Shown: positions 1-9,246 of the stretch, in pieces
Numbering within the stretch: the stretch's first letter is position 1
How the letters are laid out: the number at the start of each line of letters is the position of its first letter
Origin: CAMDPA01 sp965223035
GTDB taxonomy: Bacteria; Pseudomonadota; Alphaproteobacteria; Rhizobiales; Hyphomicrobiaceae
NCBI GenBank assembly: GCA_965223035.1
Contig: OZ244980.1
Span: 2,232,001 to 2,296,000 of the forward strand
Direction: 5' to 3'
Length of the DNA stretch: 64,000 bases
Notes under the pieces: generated by a model
Databases searched by the model: none
What the model saw: only the letters and a program-made list of their open reading frames with translations
Told to the model about the DNA's origin: nothing
Program-made: the position numbers and the translations under genes

Positions 1-809
1 CCGGGTGCGGCCGTCTCCATCCAGCGCTGCAGTGCGATCTGCCAGGGGGTGCGATAGATGCCGCGAAGCGCCGTCACCAATTGGCTGGATGATCCCGCGT
101 CGACCCCGCGCATGCTCTTCAGTGCACCGACGGCTTTGGCCATCGCTAAGCCTTTCGCGGCCGCCTTTCGCATCGCCTCGATCTGTGCGGTTTGACGCTG
201 CGCTTCCTGTGGGAACATTTCGCGCTCGCGGCGCTCGTCGAGAACGTCACCGGCGTCGGCGGTGTTGTTATGGGTCGGGGCGTCGGCCCGCCCGCGCGGA
301 CCGAACAGGCGACCGACGGTGGTCGACTGTCCATTGAACACCGCGGTCATCGACGGCATCGACGTCGCGTTGCGCCGCATTTCGAGCACGATCTCCTCGG
401 CCGAGCGGTGTCGCGCACCGGGCATATCGAGCCCGCCCGCCGGGATGGATTGAAATCCGAGCTCGGTGCGCAGGATGTCATTGATGATGTAGTCGTGCGC
501 GTAATTGAACTCTAGATGATTGCTGCCGCGTGCACGATCGTGCGTGCGCAGCGCCAGATGCAGAAGTTCGTGGGCGAGGACGAAAATCAACTCGTTTTCT
601 TTGAGCCGGGCGGCGAACCGGGGGTTGGCGATCAGCCGGCCCGATGCAAACACGCCCATGGTCGGAATGCGCTCGTCGAGCGCAAAGCGCACCGCGGCCG
701 CCAAACCGGCGAGATAGGGCAGCGGAACCGTCAGCAGCTTGAGCGCGCGCCCAATGCGCTTATATTGCAGCTCAGCTTGCGCGCGATCGGTGGTGTCCAT
801 TTGGGTCAT
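1..809 (-). CDS. DUF2201/VWA-like putative metallopeptidase (partial)
   Basis: The gene begins at the ATG at 809-807 and runs off the left edge, so only about 269 residues are visible. Translating the minus strand gives an N-terminal helical region, then HELLH (an HExxH zinc motif) near residue 85, inside the segment VLAHELLHLALRTH. A conserved DYIINDIL stretch follows. This is the arrangement of the DUF2201 putative metallopeptidase domain, which in full-length proteins is followed by a VWA-like domain that would lie outside the window. The start overlaps the stop of the upstream AAA ATPase by ATGA, indicating translational coupling. MoxR ATPases paired with such proteins are thought to act as chaperone-like remodelling modules. 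The substrate is unknown. The HExxH is seen directly, but peptidase activity is not demonstrated for the family. Confidence 0.8.
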   Translation of the reverse strand, partial: MTQMDTTDRAQAELQYKRIGRALKLLTVPLPYLAGLAAAVRFALDERIPTMGVFASGRLIANPRFAARLKENELIFVLAHELLHLALRTHDRARGSNHLEFNYAHDYIINDILRTELGFQSIPAGGLDMPGARHRSAEEIVLEMRRNATSMPSMTAVFNGQSTTVGRLFGPRGRADAPTHNNTADAGDVLDERREREMFPQEAQRQTAQIEAMRKAAAKGLAMAKAVGALKSMRGVDAGSSSQLVTALRGIYRTPWQIALQRWMETAAP

Positions 810-1879
810 GGCAGGCTCGTTACCTTCTTGAGAAGATCGAACATCGCCGGGTCGGCGCCCAGCTCACTCCATTGACCGACCAAATCGGCGATCAGTGTCA
901 GCTGATGTTCATTCGGTAAGCTGCGCAAAAACGCGTCGATCGTTGCCGCTGGCAGGCCATGGAGCTTGCGGTCGCGGACCTGTTGACGGATGCAATTGAG
1001 CACGAACCATCGGGCCGCGTCGCTGGTCGGCAGACTTTCGGGATGCTCGATATAGTGTTCGAGCGGATGCATGCGCTCGATCGCCTCCTCAGCCAGCGCG
1101 CAATAGACCGCCGCGTCTTCCGGCGACACGCGGCCGAAAGCCAGGGCGCGTCGCGCCTGCCGGGTCAAGATTCCGCTCGCCTCGGCCTTGTCGAGCGCTC
1201 GTGACAGTTGGGTCCACGCGCGCGGGGTGGAGAACGGTTGTGGATCGACTGGGACCGGACGCATCAAGGCTTCCGGCATGTAGTCGATCAAGTTCAGGAT
1301 ATCGGCGCGGACATGGTTGGCCCGGCCCCATTCCAGCCATTCTGTCGGATCGACGGCGATGTTGAGGATGGTCACGCGGTTGATCAGTGCAGAGCTCAGC
1401 GCACGCACCAATGCGCGGTCCTGCGCACGGTTGCCGGCGGCGACCACCCAGGTGCCCGGTGGCAACGCGTGCTCACCTAGGCGCCGTTCCAACAGCAGCG
1501 AATAGAACGATTTTTGCACATCGGGGGCGCACGCCGGCAGTTCGTCGAGAAACAGACAGAATGGCTCGGGGTGCTCGGGCAGCAATATCCGCGGTGGGCA
1601 GAACACCGAGCGCTCACCGACGATGCGTGGGATGCCACTGACGTCTTCGGGTGCGATCTGTGTGCCGAGCAGCGAACGACACGGTAGGCCGGCTTCGGCT
1701 GCCGCCTGGTACACGACTTCCGATTTGCCGACGCCGGGTGGTGACAGCAACAAAAAGCTTTGCTCGTGAGCCATGCATTGGATCAGTTTCTTGGCATGGC
1801 GCAGCGAAATCGTTTCCTCCAGCGCGCTGCTGGGAGACATGCCAGCAAGGCCGCTGGCGAGGCTTCCACTTGAGGTCAT
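806..1879 (-). CDS. MoxR-type AAA+ ATPase
   Basis: Cytoplasmic ATPase of 357 residues. Walker A is PPGVGKS (about residue 48), Walker B is CLFLDELPA, a sensor-1-like Asn lies in AAGNRAQD, and an arginine in INRVTIL is a candidate finger. The reading frame extends upstream to 1927, but the internal ATG at 1879 is preferred because GGAGGAGACCTC precedes it at good Shine-Dalgarno spacing. The downstream partner is the DUF2201 protein, coupled by a 4-bp overlap. MoxR ATPases typically work with VWA proteins to mature or activate a complex. Which complex is not visible here. Confidence 0.85.
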   Translation of the reverse strand: MTSSGSLASGLAGMSPSSALEETISLRHAKKLIQCMAHEQSFLLLSPPGVGKSEVVYQAAAEAGLPCRSLLGTQIAPEDVSGIPRIVGERSVFCPPRILLPEHPEPFCLFLDELPACAPDVQKSFYSLLLERRLGEHALPPGTWVVAAGNRAQDRALVRALSSALINRVTILNIAVDPTEWLEWGRANHVRADILNLIDYMPEALMRPVPVDPQPFSTPRAWTQLSRALDKAEASGILTRQARRALAFGRVSPEDAAVYCALAEEAIERMHPLEHYIEHPESLPTSDAARWFVLNCIRQQVRDRKLHGLPAATIDAFLRSLPNEHQLTLIADLVGQWSELGADPAMFDLLKKVTSLP

Positions 1880-2060
1880 GAGGTCTCCTCCGTCGGGGAT
1901 GCCGCCAGTCGCCAAAGCGCGTTGCATGCGCAGTCGGGTTTTGGGGGGGTAAGCTCACGACATAGGAGCGAGGCAGACAAAATCAAGACCCGGGCGTCGC
2001 GCCGGGTTTGGCTTGTCATATCTGCTCAAGGGGATAGGCTGCCCTGCAGGAGGCTGCGGT

Positions 2061-2588
2061 TTGTTTGTTCAGTTGAACAACCTGCGACTGCTGTTAGCGA
2101 TTTGGGCCAGTTGCGCTGTGTCGGCAGGTATCGGCACGACGGCTGTAGCTCAGTCCTGTCGGACCGATTTTGATTGTCGACGGATTGGCGGCAGCAACGT
2201 ATGTCGCGGCAACACGCTGGTGAGAATTCGGCGCCAGTGTCAAAGCGGGCGCTGTCGGTCGGCCGAAATCGGCCGCATCAATTGCGGCTCCAGCGGCAGC
2301 AGGGGATCTTGCCAAGGCAATGTCTGGGTTAGGGGCGGTGGACGTTGCGACGCGTTATCGGGACAGTGTCGCCGTGGCAGCTCGATCCGGATCAGGTGTG
2401 TCAAGGCGTGTCAGTGCCAGGGCAAACGTCTGGTCATCGCGACCGGTCGTTGCATGCCGAACCTCGGGTGCGGGCGGGCGGTCGTGGTGTGTAAGACAGG
2501 CTGCACGTGTGAGGGCGCGCCGCGCTGCCTGGAAGATCCCGTGCCGCAACCGAAAGGCAAGTCGGGTGGCGATGGGCGGCAAGGATAA
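2061..2588 (+). CDS. Secreted cysteine-repeat protein
   Basis: I do not recognise a family. The chosen start is the TTG at 2061, seven bases after a perfect AGGAGG (2048-2053). It places a hydrophobic signal segment (LRLLLAIWASCAVSAG, then AVAQ as a likely cleavage site) at the N-terminus of a 175-residue product. The mature part has 18 cysteines in about 130 residues, arranged in three imperfect repeats beginning CRGNTLV, CQGNVWV and CQGKRLV. Each is followed by a Cys about 10 residues later, a G-x-C or similar, and a further Cys after an Ile/Val-rich strand. The tail is Pro/Lys/Gly rich. Such cysteine density suggests a disulfide-stabilised periplasmic or extracellular protein. It sits just upstream of a TauE-type exporter on the same strand. 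Function unknown. Confidence 0.7.
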   Translation: MFVQLNNLRLLLAIWASCAVSAGIGTTAVAQSCRTDFDCRRIGGSNVCRGNTLVRIRRQCQSGRCRSAEIGRINCGSSGSRGSCQGNVWVRGGGRCDALSGQCRRGSSIRIRCVKACQCQGKRLVIATGRCMPNLGCGRAVVVCKTGCTCEGAPRCLEDPVPQPKGKSGGDGRQG

Positions 2589-2693
2589 TTGCACATCCCG
2601 TGCGGGCTGGTGCCGGCGCCAGCGTCAGCACGGCACGACGATGGATCGGCGCGCGCGGGGGCGCGGCGGCGCAGCGACATCTTGGCCATCGGC

Positions 2694-3452
2694 ATGATCG
2701 AGGCCGAGCCGATGGTGATAATCGTCGCCATGCTGGCGACGCTGGTCATCGCATTCGTGAAAGGCGCGTTCGGCGGCGGATTCGGGCTGGTCGGGATTCC
2801 GCTGCTGTCGTTGGTGGTCGACCCGATCACCGCCGGGGTCATCATGGCCCCGTTGTTCATCCCAATGGACCTGGTTGCGCTGCGCTATTTTCCGCTGCGC
2901 ACCTGGTCGAAGCCGGACCTCGTCGTGCTGGTGCCGGCGCTGATGCTGGGCATCGCCTTGGGGACGTTGACGCTGACCGCACTCGACACGCGGCTGGTCT
3001 CGATCCTCATCGCCGTCGTCGCGCTGGCCTTCGCGGCGCAATGGTATCTTGGTGGACAGACAATCGATGCGCTGCCGCGACGTACCTGGCTGGCGGTGCT
3101 GGCCGGGACGGCGTCGGGGGTGACGACGATGATCGTTCATTCCGGCGCGCCGCCGTTGGTGATCTACTTGTTGCGGCGTGGGCTGAGTAAGGAGTCTTAC
3201 GTCGGTACTCTGACCATCTATTTTGCGATCGGGAATATCGTCAAAGTCTGGCCGTGGATCGTCCTTGCGCATCCGACGACGGCGGTATGGTGGATCATTG
3301 CCGCGTGCGTGCCGGTTGCGGTGTTTGGCGTCTGGCTTGGATGGCAGCTGCATCGCCGGCTCGGCCAACGTCAGCTTTATCAAGCCTGTTACGCGCTGTT
3401 GGTGGTGGCGTCGGTGAAGATGCTGTGGGACGGGATGAGCGGGTATCTTTGA
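2694..3452 (+). CDS. TauE/SafE family membrane exporter
   Basis: Integral membrane protein of about 252 residues with roughly eight hydrophobic segments. The opening VIIVAMLATLVIAFVKGAFG contains the KGAFGGGFG glycine motif typical of the N-terminal half of TauE/SafE transporters, and a second half-repeat starts near LAVLAGTASGVTTM. The family exports small anions such as sulfite, sulfoacetate or other organosulfur products. The substrate here is unknown. The open frame begins at 2589, but the ATG at 2694 starts the protein just before the first membrane helix, as in relatives. No strong ribosome binding site decides it, and the ATG at 2712 is an alternative. Confidence 0.82.
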   Translation: MIEAEPMVIIVAMLATLVIAFVKGAFGGGFGLVGIPLLSLVVDPITAGVIMAPLFIPMDLVALRYFPLRTWSKPDLVVLVPALMLGIALGTLTLTALDTRLVSILIAVVALAFAAQWYLGGQTIDALPRRTWLAVLAGTASGVTTMIVHSGAPPLVIYLLRRGLSKESYVGTLTIYFAIGNIVKVWPWIVLAHPTTAVWWIIAACVPVAVFGVWLGWQLHRRLGQRQLYQACYALLVVASVKMLWDGMSGYL

Positions 3453-3714
3453 GCTGACGGTCCTGCTGAAGAGCACAACGTTGGACGTTACACTTCGGGA
3501 GCGATCGTGTTTGTGCCTTGGGCGGATGAGCTGTGCCAGTCCGCTCCCCTGCCGGCCATCCCGAATATCACGCCATTGGGCAGTCGGATGGGCGAGCGCG
3601 ATGGTTCCAGTCAACACTAAAACGCTTTGGCGCGGCAAACACGCATCAGACGATCACGGCGCGCCATCAACGCCAGCGGCACCGAACACGGTGCCAGCCG
3701 GCCGCCCAATGATG

Positions 3715-4122
3715 TCAGTCGAGTTCGCCGACGGCGGTCACTAGGAACGTCCGCATCACGCCATCTTGCTCTTTGATCGAGACGTACTCGCCGGGGATGA
3801 ACTTGTGGGTGTCGAGGTGAAATCCGGTCTCGTCGTGCTCGGCATCACCGTGAATGTCATAATGGAACGCCCACGCTCCGCCGCGCTTGTGCACGAGATG
3901 TCCCACCTCGTCGGCCTCATGGGGCCAGAACCGACGCACCCGGCAACGGTCCTTGATGGCGCGCCAGGCGGCCGCGAACAAATGGCCCTCTTTATCAAGT
4001 GGCGCCACAAACTCGTAACCGCGCTCATGGCTGCCGTTCGGAAAATCATGATCGCGAGCGAGCTCCAGTCGGACGTGGCGTAGGAGCTTGGTGGCTTCAG
4101 CCGCAGTCATTTTATCGGTCAT
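3715..4122 (-). CDS. Conserved hypothetical protein (135 aa)
   Basis: A soluble protein with no signal peptide or membrane segment. It begins with a basic helix (TAAEATKLLRHVRLELARD), followed by a beta-rich core with RRFWPHEADEVGHL and a C-terminal strand region ending FLVTAVGELD. Charged and aromatic residues suggest a compact globular fold. I do not recognise a named family. It lies 40 bp upstream of, and on the same strand as, the first universal stress protein gene, so it may share the stress regulon. The first ATG is used, and MTAAEA four codons later is an alternative start. Confidence 0.6.
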   Translation of the reverse strand: MTDKMTAAEATKLLRHVRLELARDHDFPNGSHERGYEFVAPLDKEGHLFAAAWRAIKDRCRVRRFWPHEADEVGHLVHKRGGAWAFHYDIHGDAEHDETGFHLDTHKFIPGEYVSIKEQDGVMRTFLVTAVGELD

Positions 4123-4162
4123 GTCTGTGGGTCCATTGTCATCGGGCCAGATTCAGGAGCAT

Positions 4163-5002
4163 TCAGTGCGAGATCATTATGGGGATCGTCATGTCGCGCA
4201 GCAGATGCCGGGTCACGCCCCCGAAAGCGTACTCGCGTGCCTGCGAATGTCCATAGCATCCCATCACCAAAAGGTCGGTCTCAAGGTCGATGGCGCGCAG
4301 GCGAATCTCCTCGCCAACAGTGAATTCGGTGGCCACGCCGCGCGAGCACTGCACATTGACGCGGTGTCGGATCAAGCTTTGCTCAAGGCCGGTCATCGAT
4401 GAGGCGGTGTCTTGTGCCCATTCGCTTTCCGCGATGCTCAACACATGCACGCTTTCTGCGGCCTGCAACAGCGGGAGCGCATCACTCACTGCCCGCGCTG
4501 ACTCGCGCCGGTTGTTCCACGCGATCGTCATGCGGCGAGGGACGCCCCTGAACTGGCCCTGATTGGGGACGACAACCACCGGCCGTCCCGCAGCGAGGGC
4601 GATACGCTCAGGAAAGTCGAGCAAATCGGCGAGCGACCAATTCGGATCGGTTTGTCCGGCGATGACAAGGTCAACCGACACCGCATGATCAATCACCGTC
4701 AAGGCGGCCTCCCGCCGCTCGTTAGTCACCGATCGCCACTCCGCAACGAAGGGCTGGCCGCTCGTCATTTCATCAAAGATCGCCTTGATGCCGGCCTCCT
4801 TCGTCGCGATCGCCTCTTGGATCTGCTGTTCCACCGTGACATCGAAGGGAAGGCTCATCAGCGGCACCAACCCGTACGCCGGGAACACATGTAGGCCGAT
4901 CAGGTGGGCATTGAAATGGCGCGCCAGGTCAACGCCGATCTCCAGCAGTCGCCGCGCCCGTGGCTCATGGTTGAGGTAAACGAGAATGGTCTTATAGGCC
5001 AT
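4163..5002 (-). CDS. Tandem universal stress protein (UspA family)
   Basis: 279 residues, about twice a single UspA domain, consistent with two fused Usp domains. It starts MAYKTILVYLN, the usual first strand, and the second domain contains VMGCYGHSQAREYAFGGVTRHLL, matching the nucleotide-binding G-x2-G-x9-G-(S/T) loop. The first domain lacks a clear copy of that loop. GGGAG precedes the ATG at good spacing. A second, similar gene lies immediately upstream on the same strand. Usp proteins bind ATP or other nucleotides and help cells endure starvation, low oxygen or oxidative stress. Confidence 0.9.
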   Translation of the reverse strand: MAYKTILVYLNHEPRARRLLEIGVDLARHFNAHLIGLHVFPAYGLVPLMSLPFDVTVEQQIQEAIATKEAGIKAIFDEMTSGQPFVAEWRSVTNERREAALTVIDHAVSVDLVIAGQTDPNWSLADLLDFPERIALAAGRPVVVVPNQGQFRGVPRRMTIAWNNRRESARAVSDALPLLQAAESVHVLSIAESEWAQDTASSMTGLEQSLIRHRVNVQCSRGVATEFTVGEEIRLRAIDLETDLLVMGCYGHSQAREYAFGGVTRHLLRDMTIPIMISH

Positions 5003-5041
5003 GGACGGCTCCCGCTGTTAATAGCGCTGCAGGTTGCTCCT

Positions 5042-5111
5042 GTGTCCTTCTTGAACCAAAAGTTTGTACGGTGCTCGCTGAGACATCAAACGAACTCTTG
5101 GTACAGGACAC
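5042..5111. promoter_or_regulatory. Long interrupted inverted repeat between the two usp genes
   Basis: GTGTCCT (5042-5048) pairs with AGGACAC (5105-5111). Inside it, ACCAA pairs with TTGGT, and AGTTTG lies opposite a CAAAC-gaACT segment. This gives a long imperfect stem of about 70 bp, 40 bp upstream of the start of the downstream usp gene on the minus strand. It could be a terminator-like or attenuator structure or an operator. No U-tract is obvious. Position and pairing are seen; the role is inferred. Confidence 0.45.
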
Positions 5112-5266
5112 TAGCTGTGGTTTGCCAGGTCGGTTTGATGACGGTCAAAATCGCGTGCCCGGGAAATTGGCCGGCCAACATTCATAGCTGATGGGCAGCG
5201 ATCGGCCGGCCACCAACTCAACCAGCCAACCGGTCACGTCACGCGACCCAGCGACCGACGTCTGGA

Positions 5267-6118
5267 TCAGTGCGACATCAGCACCGGAAGCGTGGTGTTC
5301 TCCAAAATGTGACGGGTTGCGCCGCCAAACACGAATTCGCGCAGGCGAGAATGCCCATAGCAGCCCATGACGATGAGGTCGCATTGACCGGTTTGCGCGG
5401 TCTCCAGCAACGTTGGCCCGACGCTGCCTGAGGTCTCGACATCCTGGATCTGGCCGCAGGCGACGCCATGTCGCTTCAACGCCGCGGTAACGTCGGCGCC
5501 GGGTGTATATCCGCTGGCGTCCGCATCGCTTTGGCGATTTATGGAGACGATGCCGACGTACTCTGCCCTTTGTAGAATGGGTAACGCGTCGAAAACCGCG
5601 CGCACGGCCTCGCGTCGACCGTCCCATGCAACCAGCACGCGCTGGGCAATGGTTTGCGGCGCCCCAATCCGTGGCACCAACAGCACCGGGCGGCCGGTGT
5701 CCAAGATCAGCGAGTCGTCGGTGTCGAGGTAGCCGCTCATCAGCCATTCAGGGTTGGTCTGGTTGGCGATCACAAGATCAGCGTTGCGCGCCTGATCAAC
5801 CAACACCGTGCTGACATTGCCAAACGGATCGACGATTTGGGAATCCATTTCTCGCCATTCCGCCGAAACTTGCGCTGCCGCGGTCGCTGCCAGAAAGCTC
5901 TCCTTCATGCGGGCCATCTGCTCGCGATAGGTATCGCGGTGGTCCTCGATCACCGCCCCGGCGGCGCCCTCGCCACCCGGCACGACGATAATCGGAGGCA
6001 GGACACTGAGACCGATGACGTGCCCATCGTTGGCCTTGGCGAGGGCGGTGGCGACGCTCACGGGGCCGTTGAGCCGGTGCTCATCATTGAGATGTACGAG
6101 GAGGGTTTTGTAGGACAT
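5267..6118 (-). CDS. Tandem universal stress protein (UspA family)
   Basis: A paralogue of the neighbouring gene, 283 residues from the ATG at 6118 (MSYKTLLVHLNDEH). The frame extends to 6163, but the internal ATG is preceded by an AAGGG-type site and begins exactly at the canonical first strand. The C-terminal domain carries VMGCYGHSRLREFVFGGATRHIL, a complete Usp ATP-binding loop. Tandem paired usp genes beside an acyl-CoA synthetase/acetyltransferase suggest a stress or low-energy regulon. Confidence 0.9.
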   Translation of the reverse strand: MSYKTLLVHLNDEHRLNGPVSVATALAKANDGHVIGLSVLPPIIVVPGGEGAAGAVIEDHRDTYREQMARMKESFLAATAAAQVSAEWREMDSQIVDPFGNVSTVLVDQARNADLVIANQTNPEWLMSGYLDTDDSLILDTGRPVLLVPRIGAPQTIAQRVLVAWDGRREAVRAVFDALPILQRAEYVGIVSINRQSDADASGYTPGADVTAALKRHGVACGQIQDVETSGSVGPTLLETAQTGQCDLIVMGCYGHSRLREFVFGGATRHILENTTLPVLMSH

Positions 6119-6233
6119 GAGGCACCCTTGCGTTTTAACCCGTATTGTCTCATTGAAAGTCATCTAACATCGGGTTTGGATTGATGGCCGTCAATTCGAA
6201 GTTTTTGCGGCGCAGCGCCGATCCGATCGGCTC

Positions 6234-8900
6234 TCAGTTCAGTGTCAGTGTGACGCGCCTGCTGGTGGGGTCTCCCGGCTCAAGCGCGACCGAGAAGCCC
6301 AACTGCCGACACATGTGTAGCATGGCGGTGTTTTCTGCCAGAACCTGCCCGTACAACACGCGCAAGCCAGTGGCCCGGCCATAATCGATCAACTGCGCCA
6401 TCAGCCGCCATCCCAACCCATTGCCCTTGATGTCCGTGCGCACCAGGATCGCGTATTCGGCGGTGTCGTAGTCGGGATCGGCGGTAAACCTGGAGACGCC
6501 CAACAGCTCCCCATCCTCAGGCGAGAGGGCAACAAAGGCGATTTCCCGCGCATAGTCGATTTGGGTCAGGCGGGCGAGAAACTTGTGCGACAACTCCTTG
6601 ACCGGGGCGAACAGCCGCATCCGCAAATCGGCTTGCGATATGCGCGCAAAAAAGCGCTCGTAAAGCCATTCATCCTCGGGTCGGATCGGACGCAGCACAA
6701 TCTTACCAAGCCGTTTAAGCGTCTCGCGCCTTTCCCATTCAGTCGGGTACGGTCTGATCACCAACGGTGGGCGCGGTTCGCTCGCCGGGTCTGCTACCCT
6801 GATCCTGGCATCCAGCGCAATCGCGCCCTTGTCGTCAGCCAGCAGCGGATTGATATCGATCTCGCGGATTTCAGGATGTCGGCAGACCAGCGTGCTCAGC
6901 TGCACTAAGGTCTCGGCGACGGCATCGATATCGGCCGGCTTGCGGTCGCGATAGCCGGCCAACAGGCGGGCGACGCGCGTGCGCTCGATCAGACGGCGGG
7001 CGAGCATCAGGTCCAAGGGCGGGATCGCCAGCGCGGTATCAGCGATCACCTCAACCGCGGTGCCGCCAGCCCCGAACATGATGAGCGGGCCAAAGGTGGG
7101 ATCGACCGTCATTCCGGCCAACAGTTCGTGGGCGTGGCGACGGCGAACCATCGCAGCGACAGTGAAACCGGCAATGTCGGCAGAAGGAGCGATCTGCCGG
7201 ACCAAGGCGAGCATGGCGATCGCGGCTTGCTTCACTGCCTCGGGGCTGGTCAAGTCCAGGTGGACCCCGCCGACGTCTGACTTGTGGGTGATGTCTTTTG
7301 ACAGAATTTTGAGCACGACGTTGGTCCCGCCCCCCAGCAGCTCGGCCGCGGCTTGAGCGGCCTCAGCAGGTGTCGTAGCTGTCCGGGTGGGGTTTGCCGG
7401 GATGCCATAGGCTGACAGCAGTGACTTGCTCTCGACCTCCGACAGCATGGTTCGTCCCGCCCGCAGCACACCGCCCAAGATGGATTCGGCACGCGCCGGG
7501 TCCGGATCAAACTTCGAAGCGCGCGCAGGCGGGGTGCGCATCAACTCATCTTGGGCTCGCGCGTAGCGGACCAGCTGCATGAAGCCGCGGACCGCCGCGC
7601 GCGGTGTCTCGAAGCTCGCGATGCGGTGCTGGGCGAACAAGTCGCGCGCCTTTACCGCAGCCGATTGGCCGAGCCACGTCGTAACCAGCGGTTTGCGCGG
7701 TCGGGCGGCGGCGTGAGCCGATAAAACCGCTTCCGCCACCGCGGTGCTGGACGCCAGCGCCGTCGGGCAGTTGATCGCCAGCACGGCGTCGCAGCCGGGG
7801 TCGGACAACAGTGTTGTCAGCGCTTGCCCATATCGCTGTGGTGGCGCGTCGCCGATAATGTCGACCGGATTTCCGCGCGACCAGTTGGCCGGCAACAGTT
7901 GGTCCAGTTTTAGGCGGATGTCGGGGTCAAGTTCAGCCAAGCTGCCACCGGCGTCGGCCAGGTGATCGGCGGCAAGCACGCCGGCACCGCCGCCGTTGGT
8001 CAGGATGACCAGGCGCTCGCCGGCGATCCTGGCTTGGCGGGCGAGCATTTCTGCAGCCTCAAACAGCTCAGACAGCGCCGTCACGCGCAACAGGCCGGCG
8101 CGTCGGAATGCCGCCTCGTAGGCGTCGTCGCGACCGGCCAGCCGACCAGTGTGGGAAGCGGCTGCGCGGGCGGCGCTGGCGTGTCGACCGGACTTGATGA
8201 CGATGACTGGTTTGACACGGGCTGCGCGTCGCGCCGCAGACATGAACTTGGGCGCGTTGGTGGCCGCCTCCATGTAGAGCAAGATCGCGCGGCTGCGGGT
8301 GTCTCCGGCCAGATAATCGAGCAGATCGCCGAAGTCGACATCGGCCATGTCACCCAGCGAGATAACGTGAGAAAAACCGATGTTCCGGTCACTCGCCCAA
8401 TCGACCACGGCGGTGACCAGTGCGCCGGACTGGGACACGAACGCAAGGTCGCCGGCCAGCGCCGGACGATGGGCGAAACTGGCGTTCAGGCCGAGCGGTG
8501 GCAACATCAATCCGACGGTGTTGGGCCCCAAGATGCGCATCAGCCGCTCACGGCCAGCCGCCAACATGCGCAGGCGAGCGGCGTGGTCGATCCCAGCAGT
8601 GATGATCAGCGCCGCGCGACATCCCGTCTCGGCCAGCTCGGCCACCAGCGTCGGCACGGTGGGAGGTGGCGTCGCGATGACGGCAAGGTCCGGTGCGTCG
8701 GGAAGTTGGGAGACGCTGCGGTGACAGCGGCGACCGAGCAGCGTGTCGTGTCGAGGATTAACGAAATGGACCGGACCTGAAAAACTGCTGACGGCCAAAT
8801 TGGTGGCGATGGTGTTGCCGACCGAGCCGGCGCGGGCGGAGGCGCCGATCAGCGCGACGGAGCGGGGCGACAACAAGGCGTCAAGGTTGCGAATGGTCAT
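6234..8900 (-). CDS. ADP-forming acyl-CoA synthetase/GNAT acetyltransferase fusion (PatZ-like)
   Basis: A large cytoplasmic protein of 888 residues. Order of domains: an N-terminal CoA-binding Rossmann domain (LLSPRSVALIGASARAGSVG), a succinyl-CoA-ligase-like region with SHTGRLAGRD (the conserved His loop), an ATP-grasp region (VVLKILSKDITHKSDVGGV), and a C-terminal GNAT domain (about residues 720-888) with an acetyl-CoA loop DIKGNGLGWRLM. This is the architecture of bacterial protein lysine acetyltransferases of the PatZ/Pka type, which acetylate and control acetyl-CoA synthetase and other enzymes. In such proteins the synthetase half is often regulatory. The frame opens at 9116, but the ATG at 8900, preceded by AAAGGA, matches the family start. 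Neighbouring usp genes fit a role in metabolic stress. Confidence 0.88.
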   Translation of the reverse strand: MTIRNLDALLSPRSVALIGASARAGSVGNTIATNLAVSSFSGPVHFVNPRHDTLLGRRCHRSVSQLPDAPDLAVIATPPPTVPTLVAELAETGCRAALIITAGIDHAARLRMLAAGRERLMRILGPNTVGLMLPPLGLNASFAHRPALAGDLAFVSQSGALVTAVVDWASDRNIGFSHVISLGDMADVDFGDLLDYLAGDTRSRAILLYMEAATNAPKFMSAARRAARVKPVIVIKSGRHASAARAAASHTGRLAGRDDAYEAAFRRAGLLRVTALSELFEAAEMLARQARIAGERLVILTNGGGAGVLAADHLADAGGSLAELDPDIRLKLDQLLPANWSRGNPVDIIGDAPPQRYGQALTTLLSDPGCDAVLAINCPTALASSTAVAEAVLSAHAAARPRKPLVTTWLGQSAAVKARDLFAQHRIASFETPRAAVRGFMQLVRYARAQDELMRTPPARASKFDPDPARAESILGGVLRAGRTMLSEVESKSLLSAYGIPANPTRTATTPAEAAQAAAELLGGGTNVVLKILSKDITHKSDVGGVHLDLTSPEAVKQAAIAMLALVRQIAPSADIAGFTVAAMVRRRHAHELLAGMTVDPTFGPLIMFGAGGTAVEVIADTALAIPPLDLMLARRLIERTRVARLLAGYRDRKPADIDAVAETLVQLSTLVCRHPEIREIDINPLLADDKGAIALDARIRVADPASEPRPPLVIRPYPTEWERRETLKRLGKIVLRPIRPEDEWLYERFFARISQADLRMRLFAPVKELSHKFLARLTQIDYAREIAFVALSPEDGELLGVSRFTADPDYDTAEYAILVRTDIKGNGLGWRLMAQLIDYGRATGLRVLYGQVLAENTAMLHMCRQLGFSVALEPGDPTSRRVTLTLN

Positions 8901-9246
8901 AGCTTGGTCCTTTGCCGACATGCTGCAGACGGCAGGCGTGTGCGCTCTGGTTCCGATTTGGAGGGAGGGGACACGGGAAACCCTCTGTGGTGGTTCGGGA
9001 TTGGGCTGCGTTCGATGCGATGCGGACTGCACCGCTGGCGTCGGCGGTACCGGCTTGAGGCGATAGGTGTCGCGCAAGGCCGGTTGCCCGCTTTGATCGG
9101 GGTCAATGAGACCCACCGGGCGGGCGGTTGATGCCGATCAAAGCGATCAATGACATGGCCATGTGACAAGCCAACGGCTGCCCGGGCGCGATGCCCGTCG
9201 ATCGGCAGCGTCGCCGCGCAACAAAGCCAAGTGAAGGGATGCGGGG

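Noticed and set aside
2625..3638. 337-residue minus-strand frame
   Set aside because: Antisense of the TauE/SafE gene; Arg/His/Gln-rich with no motifs.
7962..8780. 272-residue plus-strand frame
   Set aside because: Antisense of the PatZ-like gene; no start site or motifs.
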